The notes below the pieces were generated by a model, which had not been told where the DNA came from, did not search any database, and was given only the letters and a program-made list of their open reading frames with translations. The position numbers and the translations under genes are program-made. 64,000 nt of DNA from Neurospora tetraspora (taxonomy: Eukaryota > Ascomycota > Sordariomycetes > Sordariales > Sordariaceae): assembly GCF_033439725.1 (NCBI RefSeq), contig NW_026944393.1:558001-622000 (forward strand). The letters run 5' to 3'. Below are positions 31,886 to 45,873 of the stretch, piece after piece. Each line of letters starts with the position of its first letter. Position 1 is the first letter of the stretch.

Positions 31886-34800
31886 TTGTTATTCTTAACC
31901 GCTTAGAGAATTTATTAATATATTATATCCTTTGTAATTATAAAATCCTAGAAGCATTGTAATTTTAGATTTTCAAATACTTTTATACCCTTCCCGCGAG
32001 CCGTTTGAGAATTCCTAAATCTTATAGCCGAAATACGAATATAATTATCAAAAGCCGAATTAAAAATAAATTAGAAGTTTTAAATATTATAATTTTTATC
32101 GGTAGGCCAATTTTAGTCCTAACGGGATAGAACGTCCGGTATAATAGCTTCCTTGCCCGGGCGGTATTAGAATTCGAAATTAAACTGGGAGGAATATTCG
32201 GCCTAATAGGTTTATTGTTCCGAAAGGTCATAGCGACTTATAAAATACTCTGAATTATAATACTTTATTAAAATGATGAAATTTTATAATTATAAAATTC
32301 TATTTATTATCTTTATACATAGTTAATAATTGCTAATATTTGTTTATTATAAATGAAGTAATTATATTTTGCTAATGTTAATTTCTAAAATAGAAAACTA
32401 TAATTTTCGTTTAACTATTTACTATTTATATAAAATAATTCCTTAAAGTAAACTTGTTATAGTTTATTTTTAAGAGAAAAACGTTAGTTGGTCCAGGTCT
32501 TATTCCGTAAAGATAGGAATTCGAATAAATAAAATCTTCAATAATTAGAAGGCTTCTTTATATATTATAATCTATTCGAATAGGATTCCCTTCCTAATTA
32601 ATATTATAAGGGAGGCTACTATAGAAGGGAATTCGGGTATAAATATTTAATAATAATTAATGAAGTTGAAGAAACTACGTATATTCTTCTAGGAAGTAGG
32701 AACGCCCTATTCAAAAATCGCCTTTATTTTCTCCGGGTCGGTTTAAATTCCAACCTTTATGTAAATAATAAACCCTAGATCTTTAATTTTCTAAATAATA
32801 CATTCGTATTTATCCGGCTCTAAATAAGATTTAGGGTTACGGAAGCGTTCGAATATTATCCGGGCCTCCTTTATATAGTCCTTTTAAAAGCCGTCCGTAA
32901 AAATAAGAATATTATTTATATATACCGAGTAAAAACAGTCTAAGAATTCTTAAAGTATTTAATTAATATATTATTAAAACGCTACTAGAGTATTGTTCAG
33001 CCCGAACGGTACGATTAATTATTTAAATAGATTATACCGTATTTTAAACGCTATTTTCTTTTCTTTACCTTTAATTATACGGATCTTATAAAAGGCTTAT
33101 ATAATATTTACTTTAAAAAACTATTTTATACTTTTAAATATTTTAAAAACTTTTCGGATTAACGGGAGAGAGTACTAATTAATATGGGTAATAGCGTTAA
33201 AAGTTTAGTAATTATAATAAAATTAGAAACCCCCGCCGGGCTTCCGAATAAAAAGGATTAGAACGTTCGCTTCGGAATTATTATTATAAATAAAACTCTT
33301 ATTTATAAAATCCTGGAAAATATTATTAGATATTAATAATTCTTCTCGTAATATATTATATAATAATTCATACAATTAGGAGAAGTTTCTATTATTTTGT
33401 CCTTTCTTCAATTTAATTTTTAAATCGATTCTTAATTTATAATTGTTAAAACGATCGGCTTCCTATTTTTTAAATAAAAGAAAGAAACTCTAAAGATCTT
33501 TATTAATGATCTATTTAAATTCTTGGTCTATATATATTTTCTTCAGTACTAGAACCTTTTTAATATTTCCTATACGTACCATAAAGATAGTAATTTCTAT
33601 AAAGCCCCGGCCCTCGGTCTTTTTATATAACGGATATATCCAATAAAAATAATAACGAAAACGTATATGATTCCTTTAAATGCTTTTAAAAGGGGGGATT
33701 TTAATTTATTATTACTAATGTAATTTATTTATAATTCCGTAATACCGTACCAAAATCCCTTCTTATAAGGAATCGAATATATTTTATTAATAATAAGTTA
33801 AAATTTGCCTAAAATAATAGGATATTCTAATTTTAGGACTATATATATATAAATAGGAAAAATATAACTTTAGAGTTCCGTAAGGAAATAAATGATGCTT
33901 TAAATAGTAGCCCCCTCTATAGTAATTAAGGTACCCCGGATTTACCGGCCTGGGATTGGGACGATAAGGATTTAGAAATCCCGTATAATATTTTTATTAA
34001 TTGTAATATAATATTAGTAACCTTTATTAACGAAAATATTAAATAAATTTAGAGAATTAATAATAATTAATATTAAAATAAGATCTATCTCTATTTATAA
34101 TTTAAATTCTTTTACTTTATTTAATATTTCGAATAAAAGGTCCGGCGCCCGATTTCGTACCGGAATTACTCTTTTCCCTATTCTATATCGATATTTAAAG
34201 TTTCTTCCGCGTTGTCGTCTAATATTAGGGCTATTTAAATAGTTTAAATACGAATACCCTTATTTTAAGAATTAATAACCGGGAGGTACGGGTATTTAAC
34301 AATAATATATCCCGAAGTACTATACCGAATATAATAGCCTTCTATTTAATACTTATTTCTTTCCTCCTAAGAAATTTATTTAATTCGGATATAAATTTAA
34401 CCCTATTAGGAAGAAGAAAAACCTTTACTTCGAATATTTTAAATATTAATAATAATTATAATTATATTGCCGTTAGCGTTCTATTCAATTCCGGAAGGCT
34501 AAAAATTATTTCTAAACTATTAGAAGTTAGAATAGCCCGAACCGGTCGTAATAAGATAGTAAAAAACGGTATAATAGTTTCGATTATTTTAATTTTTTAA
34601 ATATCCGAAATGGAAATTATAAAATTCGGCCGTCTTTTTATATTTATAAATAATATTCTAAAACTATTCTACGTATATAAAATAATTATTAAAAAATTTA
34701 CTTATAAAAGAATAATCGCTAAACTTTTTATTAATACTACGGCGAAGGAAGTTGAATTTAATTTAAGTATCCCAATTATAATTACTAATTTCAAAGAATT

Positions 34801-35713
34801 TGTCAGCGAAATTAGCGAAGAAAATAAAAAAGGACTCGCTATCTTTTTACTTTATTTTAGTAAAGTTATCGAGGGTATAGTTTTAGATATAATGAATATT
34901 AAAGATTTATTGGATCTAATCGAAAAATTCCTTCGGATTTTCCCGGCCGGTATAAGTCCGGGCGGTTTAAAACCCCTCCAACCGCTATTATTTATCGATC
35001 GGTAAAATATTAAGGATTTCGATTTATACCGTATTGGGGTCTATACGGAAACCGGCGTAGAAATTGGTATTATAAATCTTAATTAACTTATTATAATAAA
35101 AAAGAAAGGTAATAGGTTAGCTATCCTATTCGGGAAGCTATAAAGGCTTCCGTCGATATAAAGTATTAGAGGATTCCGGGATTACCAGTAGTTCCTCGGC
35201 CGCTAGGGCCATAGGGGAGCTAGAGGTAGCCTACTTAGTAGGGTACTAGAACTTAAATTTTAAAATAAGTTAAAAATAAGAAGAAAAAAGAAATAAGACT
35301 TTAATTTTATTTCTAAAATCGGGGCTTATTTACGAAGTACTAAGGAATATATTAAGTAAGATAATTATATCGGTAAAAGTATTTCCGCCGTTACCATTAT
35401 TATTACTAATAATATTTCTAATTCCCTCGGGAAGCTAGGGGTTATAAAACTCCTCCATATTAATATCGTCGTTATTATCGATAAAGTCAGTAAGTATAAA
35501 AAAGAATATTATTCTAATATTAATATATAACCGCGCTTATAACTATAAATAATCCTTCCTAATAAAAAAGTTTAGGTAGAACCTAATATAAAGAGATAAT
35601 AAAATAATACGTAGGTACTAACCAAAGGAATCGATTAAAATTCTACGAAGAAAAAAAAGGAAAAAGACTAGCCCGCTAGGCAGGTAAGGCTACCTATCCT
35701 TAAATAACCGTAC
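31886..35713 (-). mobile_element. RIP-degraded Ty3/Gypsy relic, minus strand
   Basis: The minus strand carries reverse-transcriptase traces at about 32.5-33.4 kb (a VPFGL-like palm region and the adjoining polymerase segments). Probable protease/Gag-side sequence follows towards 35.6 kb. Its lineage is not that of the intact element. No LTR could be assigned. It is broken throughout by a very large number of transitions. It abuts the LTR of the next relic at 35714. Confidence 0.5.
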
Positions 35714-35956
35714 TATTATAGAGCTAGATCACATGCCCTGTGCTAGTTGTGCTATTGGCTAATGCTACACTGCGGCTCAGCTATAACTATTGCTATAGTA
35801 CTAGGCTTAGCCTTGGTAGCGGTTATAGGGTAGATTTATTTAGTTAGGTGAATCTTACCCGTACCCTATATTTGCCTTGGTTACGTATACCTTTCTTACT
35901 TCCTTCGTATAATAATAAAGATTATACTTCATACTTAAAGGTGCCCTTGCCCTATA
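35714..35956 (+). repeat. 5' LTR of the RIPed chromovirus
   Basis: It aligns end to end, without gaps, with 43693-43935. Differences are nearly all transitions. The ends TATTATAG...TATA fit original TG...CA ends after RIP. A clean target duplication was not found. Confidence 0.8.
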
Positions 35957-38900
35957 AAAGTTTATTATATTTATATATTGCGTTGCGCGTGCTTACTTAT
36001 TATAAATATTGCGACGAATGTTTTTCTTAGCGATTTATTAGTAATTAAATTTTTGGATTATTTTCGACAATTTTACCCTATATAAAATGGAGAATTAATT
36101 TAGTAATAATATTTATCCGTTTAGTATTTTTAATTATAAGCGCATCCTATAATTATTGTAGTTATAGTAATTAAACATTAAGCGACGTTTTTAATTTTAA
36201 GTATGTTTATTTTATTTACCTTGAAGACGATAATAATACCAAATTGGTAGTTATTAATTATTACGATAATAATATTAATATTAAATCCGTAGTTAATAAT
36301 TAACCCCCTAGTTTTCTAAGCGAGGCTATCTTTACTTTTATTAAATAAACTTTAATTTTTGATATAATTAATAATTACCCTATTCCTTAGGAATTAAATT
36401 TTTATAAGGTTAACGTTCTTTATCCTTCTAATTATTATTATTAGGGTTATGAATTTTATAGTCCTAGTTTCGTTCCTTAAGGATTAAGTAATCCCTTAAT
36501 TAATAATAACGAAATGATTACTAGTAATAAAATAGCTTTAATAATTCTACATACGTACGGTAACGATATTATACGTCGTTATATTTAATCCTTTTTATAT
36601 AATATATTATTAATTAATAATCTTATCGCCCTTTACCTAATCATTTTCTACTAGTATATTAACTATATTACTTAATTACCTACTTTTATAATTATAGTAA
36701 ATATTATTGCCGAAGCCTTTTGTACTTCTAAAGAATGTTATTATTAGGAAATTTTATATAAGGAAGTGGAGGATTATATTAATAAATAATTTTAGAAGAA
36801 TTTTTAGAATAAGGTTATTTAGTAGAGTTTGAAATTAAGTAGTAGTTCGATAAGTATAAGGATAGGGAACAATTATACGCAAATTATAATAAAGAAATAT
36901 TTAATATAGTAAACGATAATAGAATTATAAAAGCTTAAGTATTTTCGTTATAAATTTAAGTATTTTATTTATTGAATTAAATTGCCGAGTTATAAATTAA
37001 TAATAACGGCCTTATAGCCTTATTTAAAAATAATAGCGTTAGCGTTCTTATTGGCTTTGGCTTTAATAATGGTAGTTCCGGTAATAATTGTGGTAAAAGT
37101 CTCGGCGGTAGCGGTAGTAGAAGTTTTAGTAGTCCCAGTAGCGGTAGTGGAAATTTTGGCAGTTCTCCTTTTAAACTTCCGATCCCAATTTCGGTTATAA
37201 ATTATAACGGTAATAATTATTATTGTACAGTATCCAACCCTAATGTTTTAGATATTTCCGTTAAAATACCCTATAATTATAATAACATTTATTTTATTTA
37301 GTGTACGAAAATCCGTTTATATTAGAGTATAAATAAATAAGTATTCTTTATAGAGCGTACTAAAGTCCTTTATATTTATATTCGTTTAAGTAAAATGCTT
37401 ATAGTTAATATTAAGAAAAGTATAGAATTTATTATAAAAAGTAAGGACCCTTCGATATAATTTTAGAAAATAGGTAAAAGTTTAATTCTTTATTTTAATA
37501 TTCGTTATAATATTATAAATATAAAGTTGGACGCTAAGTGTACTTTCTAATAATTTTAGTAAAAGTTTAGCTTTTAAGATTTTGAAAATAAACTTATTTT
37601 TTACGCTAACTGTTATAATATAAGTAATTCGATAAGGGTCTTTTTATTTAGGAAGAAGGTTAATAATTAATTTAAAGAATTAATTAATTATTAAATTAAC
37701 TTTTTAAGTAATAATAGTATTTAGGATTAGGTTATATTTTTACGTAGTTTCGCTTGTAAGTACGAGGAGACTGCTTTTGAAAAGAAATTTTTTAACCCTT
37801 TCGGTAATTACGGCGGCTCTAGTCCCGGTAATAGTAATTCTAATAGTAGTAATGGTAGTAAATTTATTAAAACTATTTTATAAAGCGGCGATATTATGAA
37901 TTTAAATTAGTTTAAAATTGCTATACGTTATATTATACCTTCTAATATTTGGAAGCGTCGCTAGAATAATAGTGAATATAAAAAATGCGGTAAGAAAGGT
38001 TATAAATAGAAGAATTATTAGTAATTTGTAAATTTGGGTAATAATAAGGGACTTATTACTAATATTAAGATTAACTATCCTAATAATAATAAGAAGTCCG
38101 GTAATAATAGTAATAAAAAGCCTGGCTAGAACGGTTAGAGTAATAGCGGCGATAATATTAATACGGTCGACGGTAATAATAGTAAAACTACCCCCGAAAT
38201 TAATAATAGTAATACTGGTACGGGAAATATAGCACCTCTGTTATAAATTACTAGTAGAGGCTATTATTAGAGAAGGAAAGAGGGAAGGAATTGGAAGGAT
38301 ATTTATTAGAATTAGAGTGTAGAGAATTGAATTAAGAAGAATCTTTATTAATTAATTTACTTACAATTAGATTAGAAAAATCTATCTTTCTTTCTAATTA
38401 TTTTTATTATAGTAAGCGTAAAATATATTATTTAATAATAATTAATAACGGTTATACGGGTATAACGCTTATTAATATAAATCTTATTAAATAAAATAAT
38501 TTATTGATTTATAAATTAGACATGCTACGGCCGTTGAAGTTAGTGGACGGTAATATTAATATTTATTTTACCGACTATATATAGTTAACGATAAGGATTG
38601 GCGTTTATAACGAAGAAATTAATAAATTAATATTTATGTTATTAGTAGAAAACCTAATTATCCTAGGATTCCCCTAGCTATAATACTATAATCCTTCTAC
38701 GAATTAAAAAATAGGAGAATTTAAATTTAATAAAAAATATAAGGGTAAATATTTTCCTAAGGATATATTTAATTTCTAAATACGGGTACTTAAAATCTTA
38801 TATAGGAATGCCGTAAAGGTTATTGAAGAGGGGACGGAAAGAGAGATAAAATTAGTATTAATAGCGGCGTTGCTTTCTTTAAATAATAGACCAACTTTCG

Positions 38901-41900
38901 AAAATATACCGATAATATTAGAACCCAAAGTTAAATTATTATTAAAATTAGAATTAAAATTGATTATTTTACTAATACCGAACTTAAGGCCGGTTCGGCT
39001 GTTAGTATTAAACCCGGAATATTCTTGGGAACCCCTAGTACTATCCTAGACCAAATATACAATTTAGTATAAAAGGGTTCGATTATAGGAAAGAATTGTA
39101 AAGAGGGCGGGCACGAACCCTAAGTAACTATAGGCTATTAATTTATTAGAAGGGAATTAAATAATAATATTACTTTATAACTTAACGCTTATACCCGACC
39201 TCAAAATTAAATTAATACCCTATAAAATAATTAACGCAAATATATATTAACTATAGACCTAACTAAAAGATTTTCAATACTATTATTCGTAAGGCCTATC
39301 GACGTTAACAATTTCCCTATTAATATAAATAATATTATGGAATTTAACGCTGCGAATTTTAATTTCGTAATCCCTATAGAGTAATTGGAAATAATTATTA
39401 TAAACAAAGCTAAAATCGAAGAAGTAATTAGGTAAATAGAGGCGGAAGCGGAGGATAAAAGTAAGGAGAAATCGGGAAAGTTAGAAGTTACGGATTAAAT
39501 ATATAAAGATATTTGTACGGATAATAGAATTAAATATAAGAATAAGTTTATAGACTATTTTTTAAAAATTTTGAAGGGTAATATAAACGAAGTTATATTA
39601 AAGATTATAAAGGAGGATGCTAAGAAGTCTTATAAGAAGGCGAATAGACCTCTAATTACTGAAGAGTAAATTAAAATAAAGATGCTAATATATTACCATA
39701 ATTATTAGAAAGTAGCTGATTTTAGCGATATTAAAGTTATACCCTAAGATAAATTTTATAATTATAAAATCGAGCTTATTTCGAAAACTGAATTACTTAA
39801 TATTCGGTTACGACCGTTCTCCCCCTTGGAATTAGGGATTATTAGAAAATAATTTAATAAGAATATTAAATAGGGTTTTATAAAATTATTATAATTATTA
39901 ATAACTTCCCTAATTTTATTAATTCATAAGCTAGGTAGTGGTATTTATGTTTGCGTAAATTATAGGGGTATTAATAATATAATTCTAAAAATACAATACC
40001 CTTTTCCTTTAATTAAGAAGATATTGGACGCTATTTGTAAAGATAAAATTTTTACTAAATTCGACATTATTATAGTTTTTAACTGTATACGAATTTATGA
40101 GGGTTATAAGTAGTTAATAGCGTTTATAATACAATTCGGGCTATATAAATCTTTAATTTATCCTTTCGGGTTATCAAGCGCTCTAATAATTCTTTTAGAA
40201 TTTTATTAATAATATCTTATATAATACTTTAAATAAGTTCGTTACTGTTTATTTCGACGATATTTTAATTTACTTAAAGAATAAGGAGGAGTATATTAAA
40301 TATATTTTGGATATTTTGGAACACTTCGAAAAGTTAGGGGTTTAGATTAATATTGATAAATGTAAATTCTATATAATAAGAACGAAATATTTAGGCCTAA
40401 TTATTATACTAGGAGGTATTAAGATGAATATAGATAAAATTAAGGTGGTAATGGTATAGGAAATTTTAGAATTAAAGAAAATATTATAATCCTTCCTAAA
40501 ATTTGTAAATTTTTATTACCAGTTTATTAAGAATTTTTCGAGTATAGTTAAGCCTCTTTACGAATTTACTAAGAAGATGGCGGACTAATACTAGGATATT
40601 GAGTATTAAAAGGTATTCGACGATTTTAAGACTGCTTTTATAACGGCGTTTGTATTAAAGATTTATAATTAGAGCAAAAATAGTAATTGAAATAGATACG
40701 TCGAATTAAGCGTTTGGAAGAACTTTCTTATAATAGGGGGACGAAGGTATCTTTTATTTTGTAGCGTATTTCTCCGCTAAATATATTATAATAGAATACA
40801 ATTATAATATTTACGATAAAGAATTATTAACGATTATAATAATATTAGAGGAATAGTCTCTTAAATTCGAAGGGGCCTAAAAAAAGGTAGAAATTATTAT
40901 AGATTATAAAAATTTTAAGACGTTTGTAATTATAAAGTAATTTACCCCTTGTTATATAAAGTAGTTGGAGTTTTTTAATTGCTTTAATTTCTATATTATA
41001 TATAAGTAAGATTTAAATAATGTTAGGCCTAATACCTTAAGTCTGAAATTTAAGGATAGGTTATAGGACGATAATAACGAACGGTTATTAGTAAGGAAGA
41101 AGTTTTTAATCTACTCGGACTATTTTAATTCGGCCTTCTTCAAAGATAATAATATAGAAGAAAACTTAAATATGATTAATATATATTTAGGAGTTATAGA
41201 GGAGGTCTATTATATAAATTACGCTATAGATTGATATAATTAGGATTTGGAATTTTAGGACTTTAATTTTTATAAATTCGATATTATGAAGTCTATAAAT
41301 CATTTAATTAACGATAATTATATTAAATCTGATTTAATATGAAAAATATTTTTTCATTTACAAAAGGAAGGCTGAAGGAGTTAGATTTTAAAAAGTAAGA
41401 AGAAATTTAAAGTCGCTTTTATAGAATATTTAATTAAGTAAAGCCGCGTATATTAGAAAAAGGATGTAAAAAACGAATTCTTATCGATTTAAATAATAAA
41501 AATATTTAGTTATAATTTATTTATAAAATATATATGGCGAAACTAATTAGTTATCTTAGCTGTAAAAGAATAAATAAAACTTTTAATAAATTCTATTATT
41601 AATTTGGAATATATTAGTTAATTAAAGAATTTTGTAACGCGTATTTAATTTGTACGAAGATTAAATTTTTCAAATATTTATTAGTAGGGTTTTTAAAGCC
41701 TTTTCTAATCCTATTTAAAGTATAGATGGAAATGTTAATCGATTATATTACCCTAATAATTCTATATATATAATAGGGATGGATTTATAAATATATAGCG
41801 GTAGTCGTCAACTGGCTATTACAATAAGGTATTATATCCTTATAGATATTTTAGAGATGGATAAATTAATAGAGAAATTTATTAAAAAGGTTTATAGTAT

Positions 41901-43692
41901 TTACGGACTATTACATAATATCGTTTCTAATAGAGGATTATAATTTAATTTAATACTTTAAAGAACTTTATATAAACGATTAAATATTATAGTAAAATTC
42001 TCTTTTGTATTCTATTCCTAAACTATTAATTAAACTGAAAAGATTAATATTAAAATAGATTAATATTTTTGTTTTTATATCAATTAGGCTTAGGATAATT
42101 AAGTAAATTAATTACCCTTAATTAAATTTATTTATAATAATATAATATTTAAAACTATAAATATTAGTCCGTTTTATATTAATTACGGGTTTTACACCCG
42201 AATAAGTATTAAGTTAATTAAATTATACCCTCCTAATTTATCCGAAATATAAAAAAAGGAATTCTTTAAAGCTTTAGAAATAATTAGTTATTTTTAAGCT
42301 ATTTTAAATAGTATAGTAGCTTTATTAAAGTAAGCATAAAACCGATATAAAGCGAATATAAATTAGAATTGTAGTAATGCTTTTAAATATTATATCGATA
42401 ATAGAGTCTTATTAAATACTAAGAACTTTGCTATAGGGAGGCTTTAAATAAAATTAGTCCTTAAATGGGAAGGACTATTTATAATTATTGAAGTTAATTT
42501 TTATTAGGTAAAGTTAAAATTTCCTAAGAATATAAAGGTTAATTTAATATTTTATATATTTATAGTTAAATTTTAAGAGATAGTCGGACTACCCGGCTAG
42601 TACGATATTGAGGAAAATATTTATCCGAATAAGGGTCGAGTAATGATTAGAACCGATAAGTACGATAATGATAAATAGTAGGAATAGGAGTTCGAAAGTA
42701 TTATAGGATATGGTAAAGTAAATAACGGTCGCTAAAAATATTATATTAAAAAGAAAGATATTAATAAGCCTAATTAGTAACCGGTTAAGGATTTGGAAGG
42801 ATACGATAATATTATTTGGAAATTCTATAATGCTAATCTTAATATATTATTACTACCAATCTAAATTAAAAGAAGAAGGGGGCGATTAAAGAAAAAATTA
42901 ATATAAGTTTAGAATAACACCCTAAAAATATTAGAATTAGTATAATAATCAGAAGTACTATTAGTTCGAAGAAGTATAAGATTGAATAAAAAGTAAAATA
43001 TAAATAAGAATTTAATAAAAAAGGAATTTAAGACTTATAGTACGAACTTTACCCCAAGTTTCTAAAGAACGAGTTTCTTGAGCTTACTCTGAGGGATAGC
43101 CCGAAATTTACTTATATTTTAATTCCCTTTTCCCCCTATAATCTCCTTAGATTGGTCTTCCTAATTTGGTTTCCCTAATTCGAATAAAATTATATAATAA
43201 TTATAATACGTTAGCGTAGATAAATAGAACGTTTAGTAATTATATTTACGAATATAAAATAAAAGAAGAAAAAAGAGGGTTATAAATACAATTTAAATAT
43301 ATAACGTCTATATTTATATTACCAGCGGTACTTTAAATATTTTCGTACGCCGTTATATTATAGGGCCCTTATAGTACCCCCTTTAGGGGCTAGTAATAAT
43401 AGAGAGGGGAAATAGTAAGTATAAAGACGATTAGAACGTTATTTAGGATTATTTAGCAAAATAATAAATATTTCGGTAGAAGGGTTACGTTTAGTAATAT
43501 TTTAATTAGTATTCTACCTTTAAATAAGAATTTTAACGCTAAGTAGTTTCCTATCTTAATATACGCGCTAAAGGATTTTGTCGGATTTTAATTGGGTATA
43601 TCCGGGGAAGGCCTATTTTAAAGGATTTAAAAGTAAAACTATATATTTAATCAGCAATTTCGTAAACGGGAACTTCTTTTAAGAGGGAGTAA

Positions 43693-43935
43693 TATTATAA
43701 AGCTAGATTACATACCCTATACTAGTCGTACTATTAACTAATATTATATTGCGGCTTAGTTGTAACTATTATTATAGTATTAGGCTTAGCCTTAGTAGCG
43801 GTCACGGGGTAGATCCACCTAATTAGGTAGATCTTACCCGTACCCTATATTTACCCTAGCTACGCACACCTTTCTTACTTCCTTCGTACAATAACAAAGA
43901 TTATTCTTTATATTTAACGGTGCACTCGCTCCGTA
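43693..43935 (+). repeat. 3' LTR of the RIPed chromovirus
   Basis: Same length (243 bp) and gap-free alignment with 35714-35956. A purine-rich tract (AAGAGGGAG) directly upstream is the likely polypurine tract. Confidence 0.8.
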
Positions 43936-44395
43936 ATACGTATACGTATATATAAGTGCCTAACTACCTAAAGTAGCCTCCCTATCTAGGCACTATAGAA
44001 TGCTATAGAGTACTATAGAGTACTATAGGGTAGTATAGGGTACTATAGGTCGTCTAGCCAAGTGCCAAATGCCAGTACTAGGCGCCAGCCCCGTAATAAT
44101 ATCTTAACTTTATCCTTAGGGGAATTAAAACTTAGTATATTACCTAGCAGCTGTGTAGCGCGCGCGGCCCGGGCCCATTCCGTTCCGTTCCGTTAATTAG
44201 AATGGGGTAGGGTAACCGGGGGCACTAAACTAGTCCGTGCGTACTCCACTTTTCTTAAGCTGAAAGTACTGAATATATACCCAAATGTAAATTACGTATC
44301 TTATATAATTACCGTAATTACTAAAAATATATAATTAATATATAATGAAATATTTATACGCGAGAGCCTCTCACCAGCCCCCTACACCCCCGGAG

Positions 44396-44453
44396 CTAAC
44401 CCTAATCCTAATTAACTCTAACTAACCCTAACTAACCCTAACTAACCCTAACA
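44396..44453. repeat. Interstitial telomere-like repeat, 10-bp unit AACTAACCCT
   Basis: About four units of a CTAACCCTAA-type repeat, close to the fungal telomere repeat CCCTAA/TTAGGG but with a longer period. It could be a decayed telomere scar or a simple repeat of unrelated origin. Confidence 0.6.
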
Positions 44454-44872
44454 CTAATATATAATTTACTAAAATGCGGCTATCAACGGCGCGTTCGCGG
44501 GCTTCGTAAAGGGTTCGTACGGAGAAGATACCAAAAGCGACTTGGCACGTAACAAATGCCAAGCATCCTAGTACCCCCGGTCACTATCGCCATTGGGATA
44601 CGCCGCAGCGCCGGAGGGAGGCTAGGTAATATAGAGGGAGGGAAGGACCTAGGGAGGCCCACGATTCGGATCGAAGAAGATGCGTACGGCCTAGCCTACC
44701 TTATTTATCCATATCCATATCGTCGTGCTACCTAATTTAGGTAGCCGAACGGGTGCGTCTAATTATGTTAGCCGGCGCCAACGATAGTAGGTGCGTGGGT
44801 GGTGTAACGACGGGAACGCGCTTACCCGCCCGCCTACCTAGGTACTACCAACGAACCTCAAAAAGTCCCGTT

Positions 44873-44913
44873 CTTAGGTAAGGTAGGTAGGTAGGTAGGT
44901 AGGTAGGGTAGGT
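44873..44913. repeat. GTAG/AGGT microsatellite
   Basis: Tandem GGTA units interrupted by one GGGTA; a simple repeat without further signal. Confidence 0.8.
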
Positions 44914-45137
44914 CTCCGCCAACGTCCATGGAATCTATCTCCCTCCCGCGGCGCTGCAGTGGTGGGTCGGGTCGGGTGTTGCACCGTCCGTTCACCTTCT
45001 TCCCCCTTCTCTTCCGTCCCTTTCCCCAGTTGACACGGATATCACCTACGTAAGTCGTGCGGACGTGTTAACATGTACACCTGCCTGCCTACGTACATGG
45101 GTGCTCAGCAGCAGCTCCAGGGTATGATGCCCTGCGG

Positions 45138-45163
45138 CCTGCTCGGACGGCCTGCTCGGACGG
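45138..45163. repeat. 13-bp tandem pair CCTGCTCGGACGG
   Basis: Two perfect adjacent copies in GC-rich intergenic sequence. Confidence 0.75.
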
Positions 45164-45873
45164 CCAGGGTCAATCCGATCCGGACATGAATGATCTAGCC
45201 CTTATCAGTGTTCTCTTCTGGATAGAGGGAATGATTGACCGTGCCCCCCTCCAGTCATTCAGGTTTGGCGCAGGGCGCGGGAATCGAGACCGGACGAGAG
45301 TTGGGATGAAAGATTGAGTAAAGGACAGGGGCGGAGAAAGGAGGGACGGTACGGGAAAAAAAAAAAAAAAAACGCTCAACTCGTTAACAACCTGCTGTCT
45401 TGACTCTTGAGTTCCCTTGGAGGTTTCACTTGGAGAATGGAGGGGAGCACGGCGGACAAAATGAATGCTCCTACGGGCCACGGCCTTTGCTGTCTTTTAA
45501 GAGCCAAGACACATGGACACTACTCCAGAGACACTACTCCAGAGAGTGTGTGGGATACTTACTTGACGTCAAATGTCGCACGTAGTAGCATAGCACACTT
45601 TAACTGAAGTGTTAGGGCATGTAGGAATAAGGAACTCCGTGGATTACGTGAGCGGAGTGACGGGACGACACTGCACCATACAACACGCGATAGTGTCAGG
45701 TTATCAATCTTCGAGGAGAAGAGGGAAACGTCGTTAATCATTAGGTGTGCAGAGTGTCTGTCGTTCAGTCGTTCAATCGTTATTGGCTGGCGCTTGGCAC
45801 CTTGCCAGGCTCCCCGATTCCCAGCCTACCACTTCGGCCCCCTCCACCCCCTTGCCCTCGTATCAGCTTTCCA

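Larger units (their letters stand above)
35714..43935 (+). mobile_element. RIP-degraded chromovirus with both LTRs still recognisable, 8222 bp
   Basis: Two 243-bp LTRs (35714-35956 and 43693-43935) bracket an AT-rich interior. Its plus strand shows, in order, Gag with a zinc-knuckle trace (about 38.0 kb), protease, reverse transcriptase (about 39.9-40.5 kb, resembling the intact element's palm region), RNase H, integrase (about 41.5-42.3 kb) and a chromodomain-region trace (about 42.75 kb). It is a relative of the intact element but a separate family (different LTR). It is broken beyond use by very many C/T and G/A transitions. The two LTRs differ at dozens of sites, so it is old, or RIPed through several sexual cycles. 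Confidence 0.8.
43936..45873. other. Mixed-composition intergenic stretch rich in simple repeats
   Basis: No supported gene. It contains an 11-12-bp ACTATAGAGT-type repeat (43991-44049), TTCCG triplication (about 44180), a telomere-like array (44396-44453), a GTAG microsatellite (44873-44913), a 13-bp tandem pair (45138-45163) and an A-tract of about 18 (45356-45373). GC content rises from left to right, so this looks like the edge between the RIP block and a less affected island. Confidence 0.5.

Noticed and set aside
34610-35005. 131-codon plus-strand frame in RIPed DNA
   Set aside because: Ile/Lys/Phe-dominated composition from AT-rich sequence, lying antisense to a Gypsy relic.
43991-44049. 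CRISPR-like array
   Set aside because: The repeats are 11-12 bp, contiguous and without spacers; a eukaryotic minisatellite.
45170-45607. Small frames on both strands near the A-tract
   Set aside because: Poly-Phe from the A/T tract and lack of any domain indicate chance frames.
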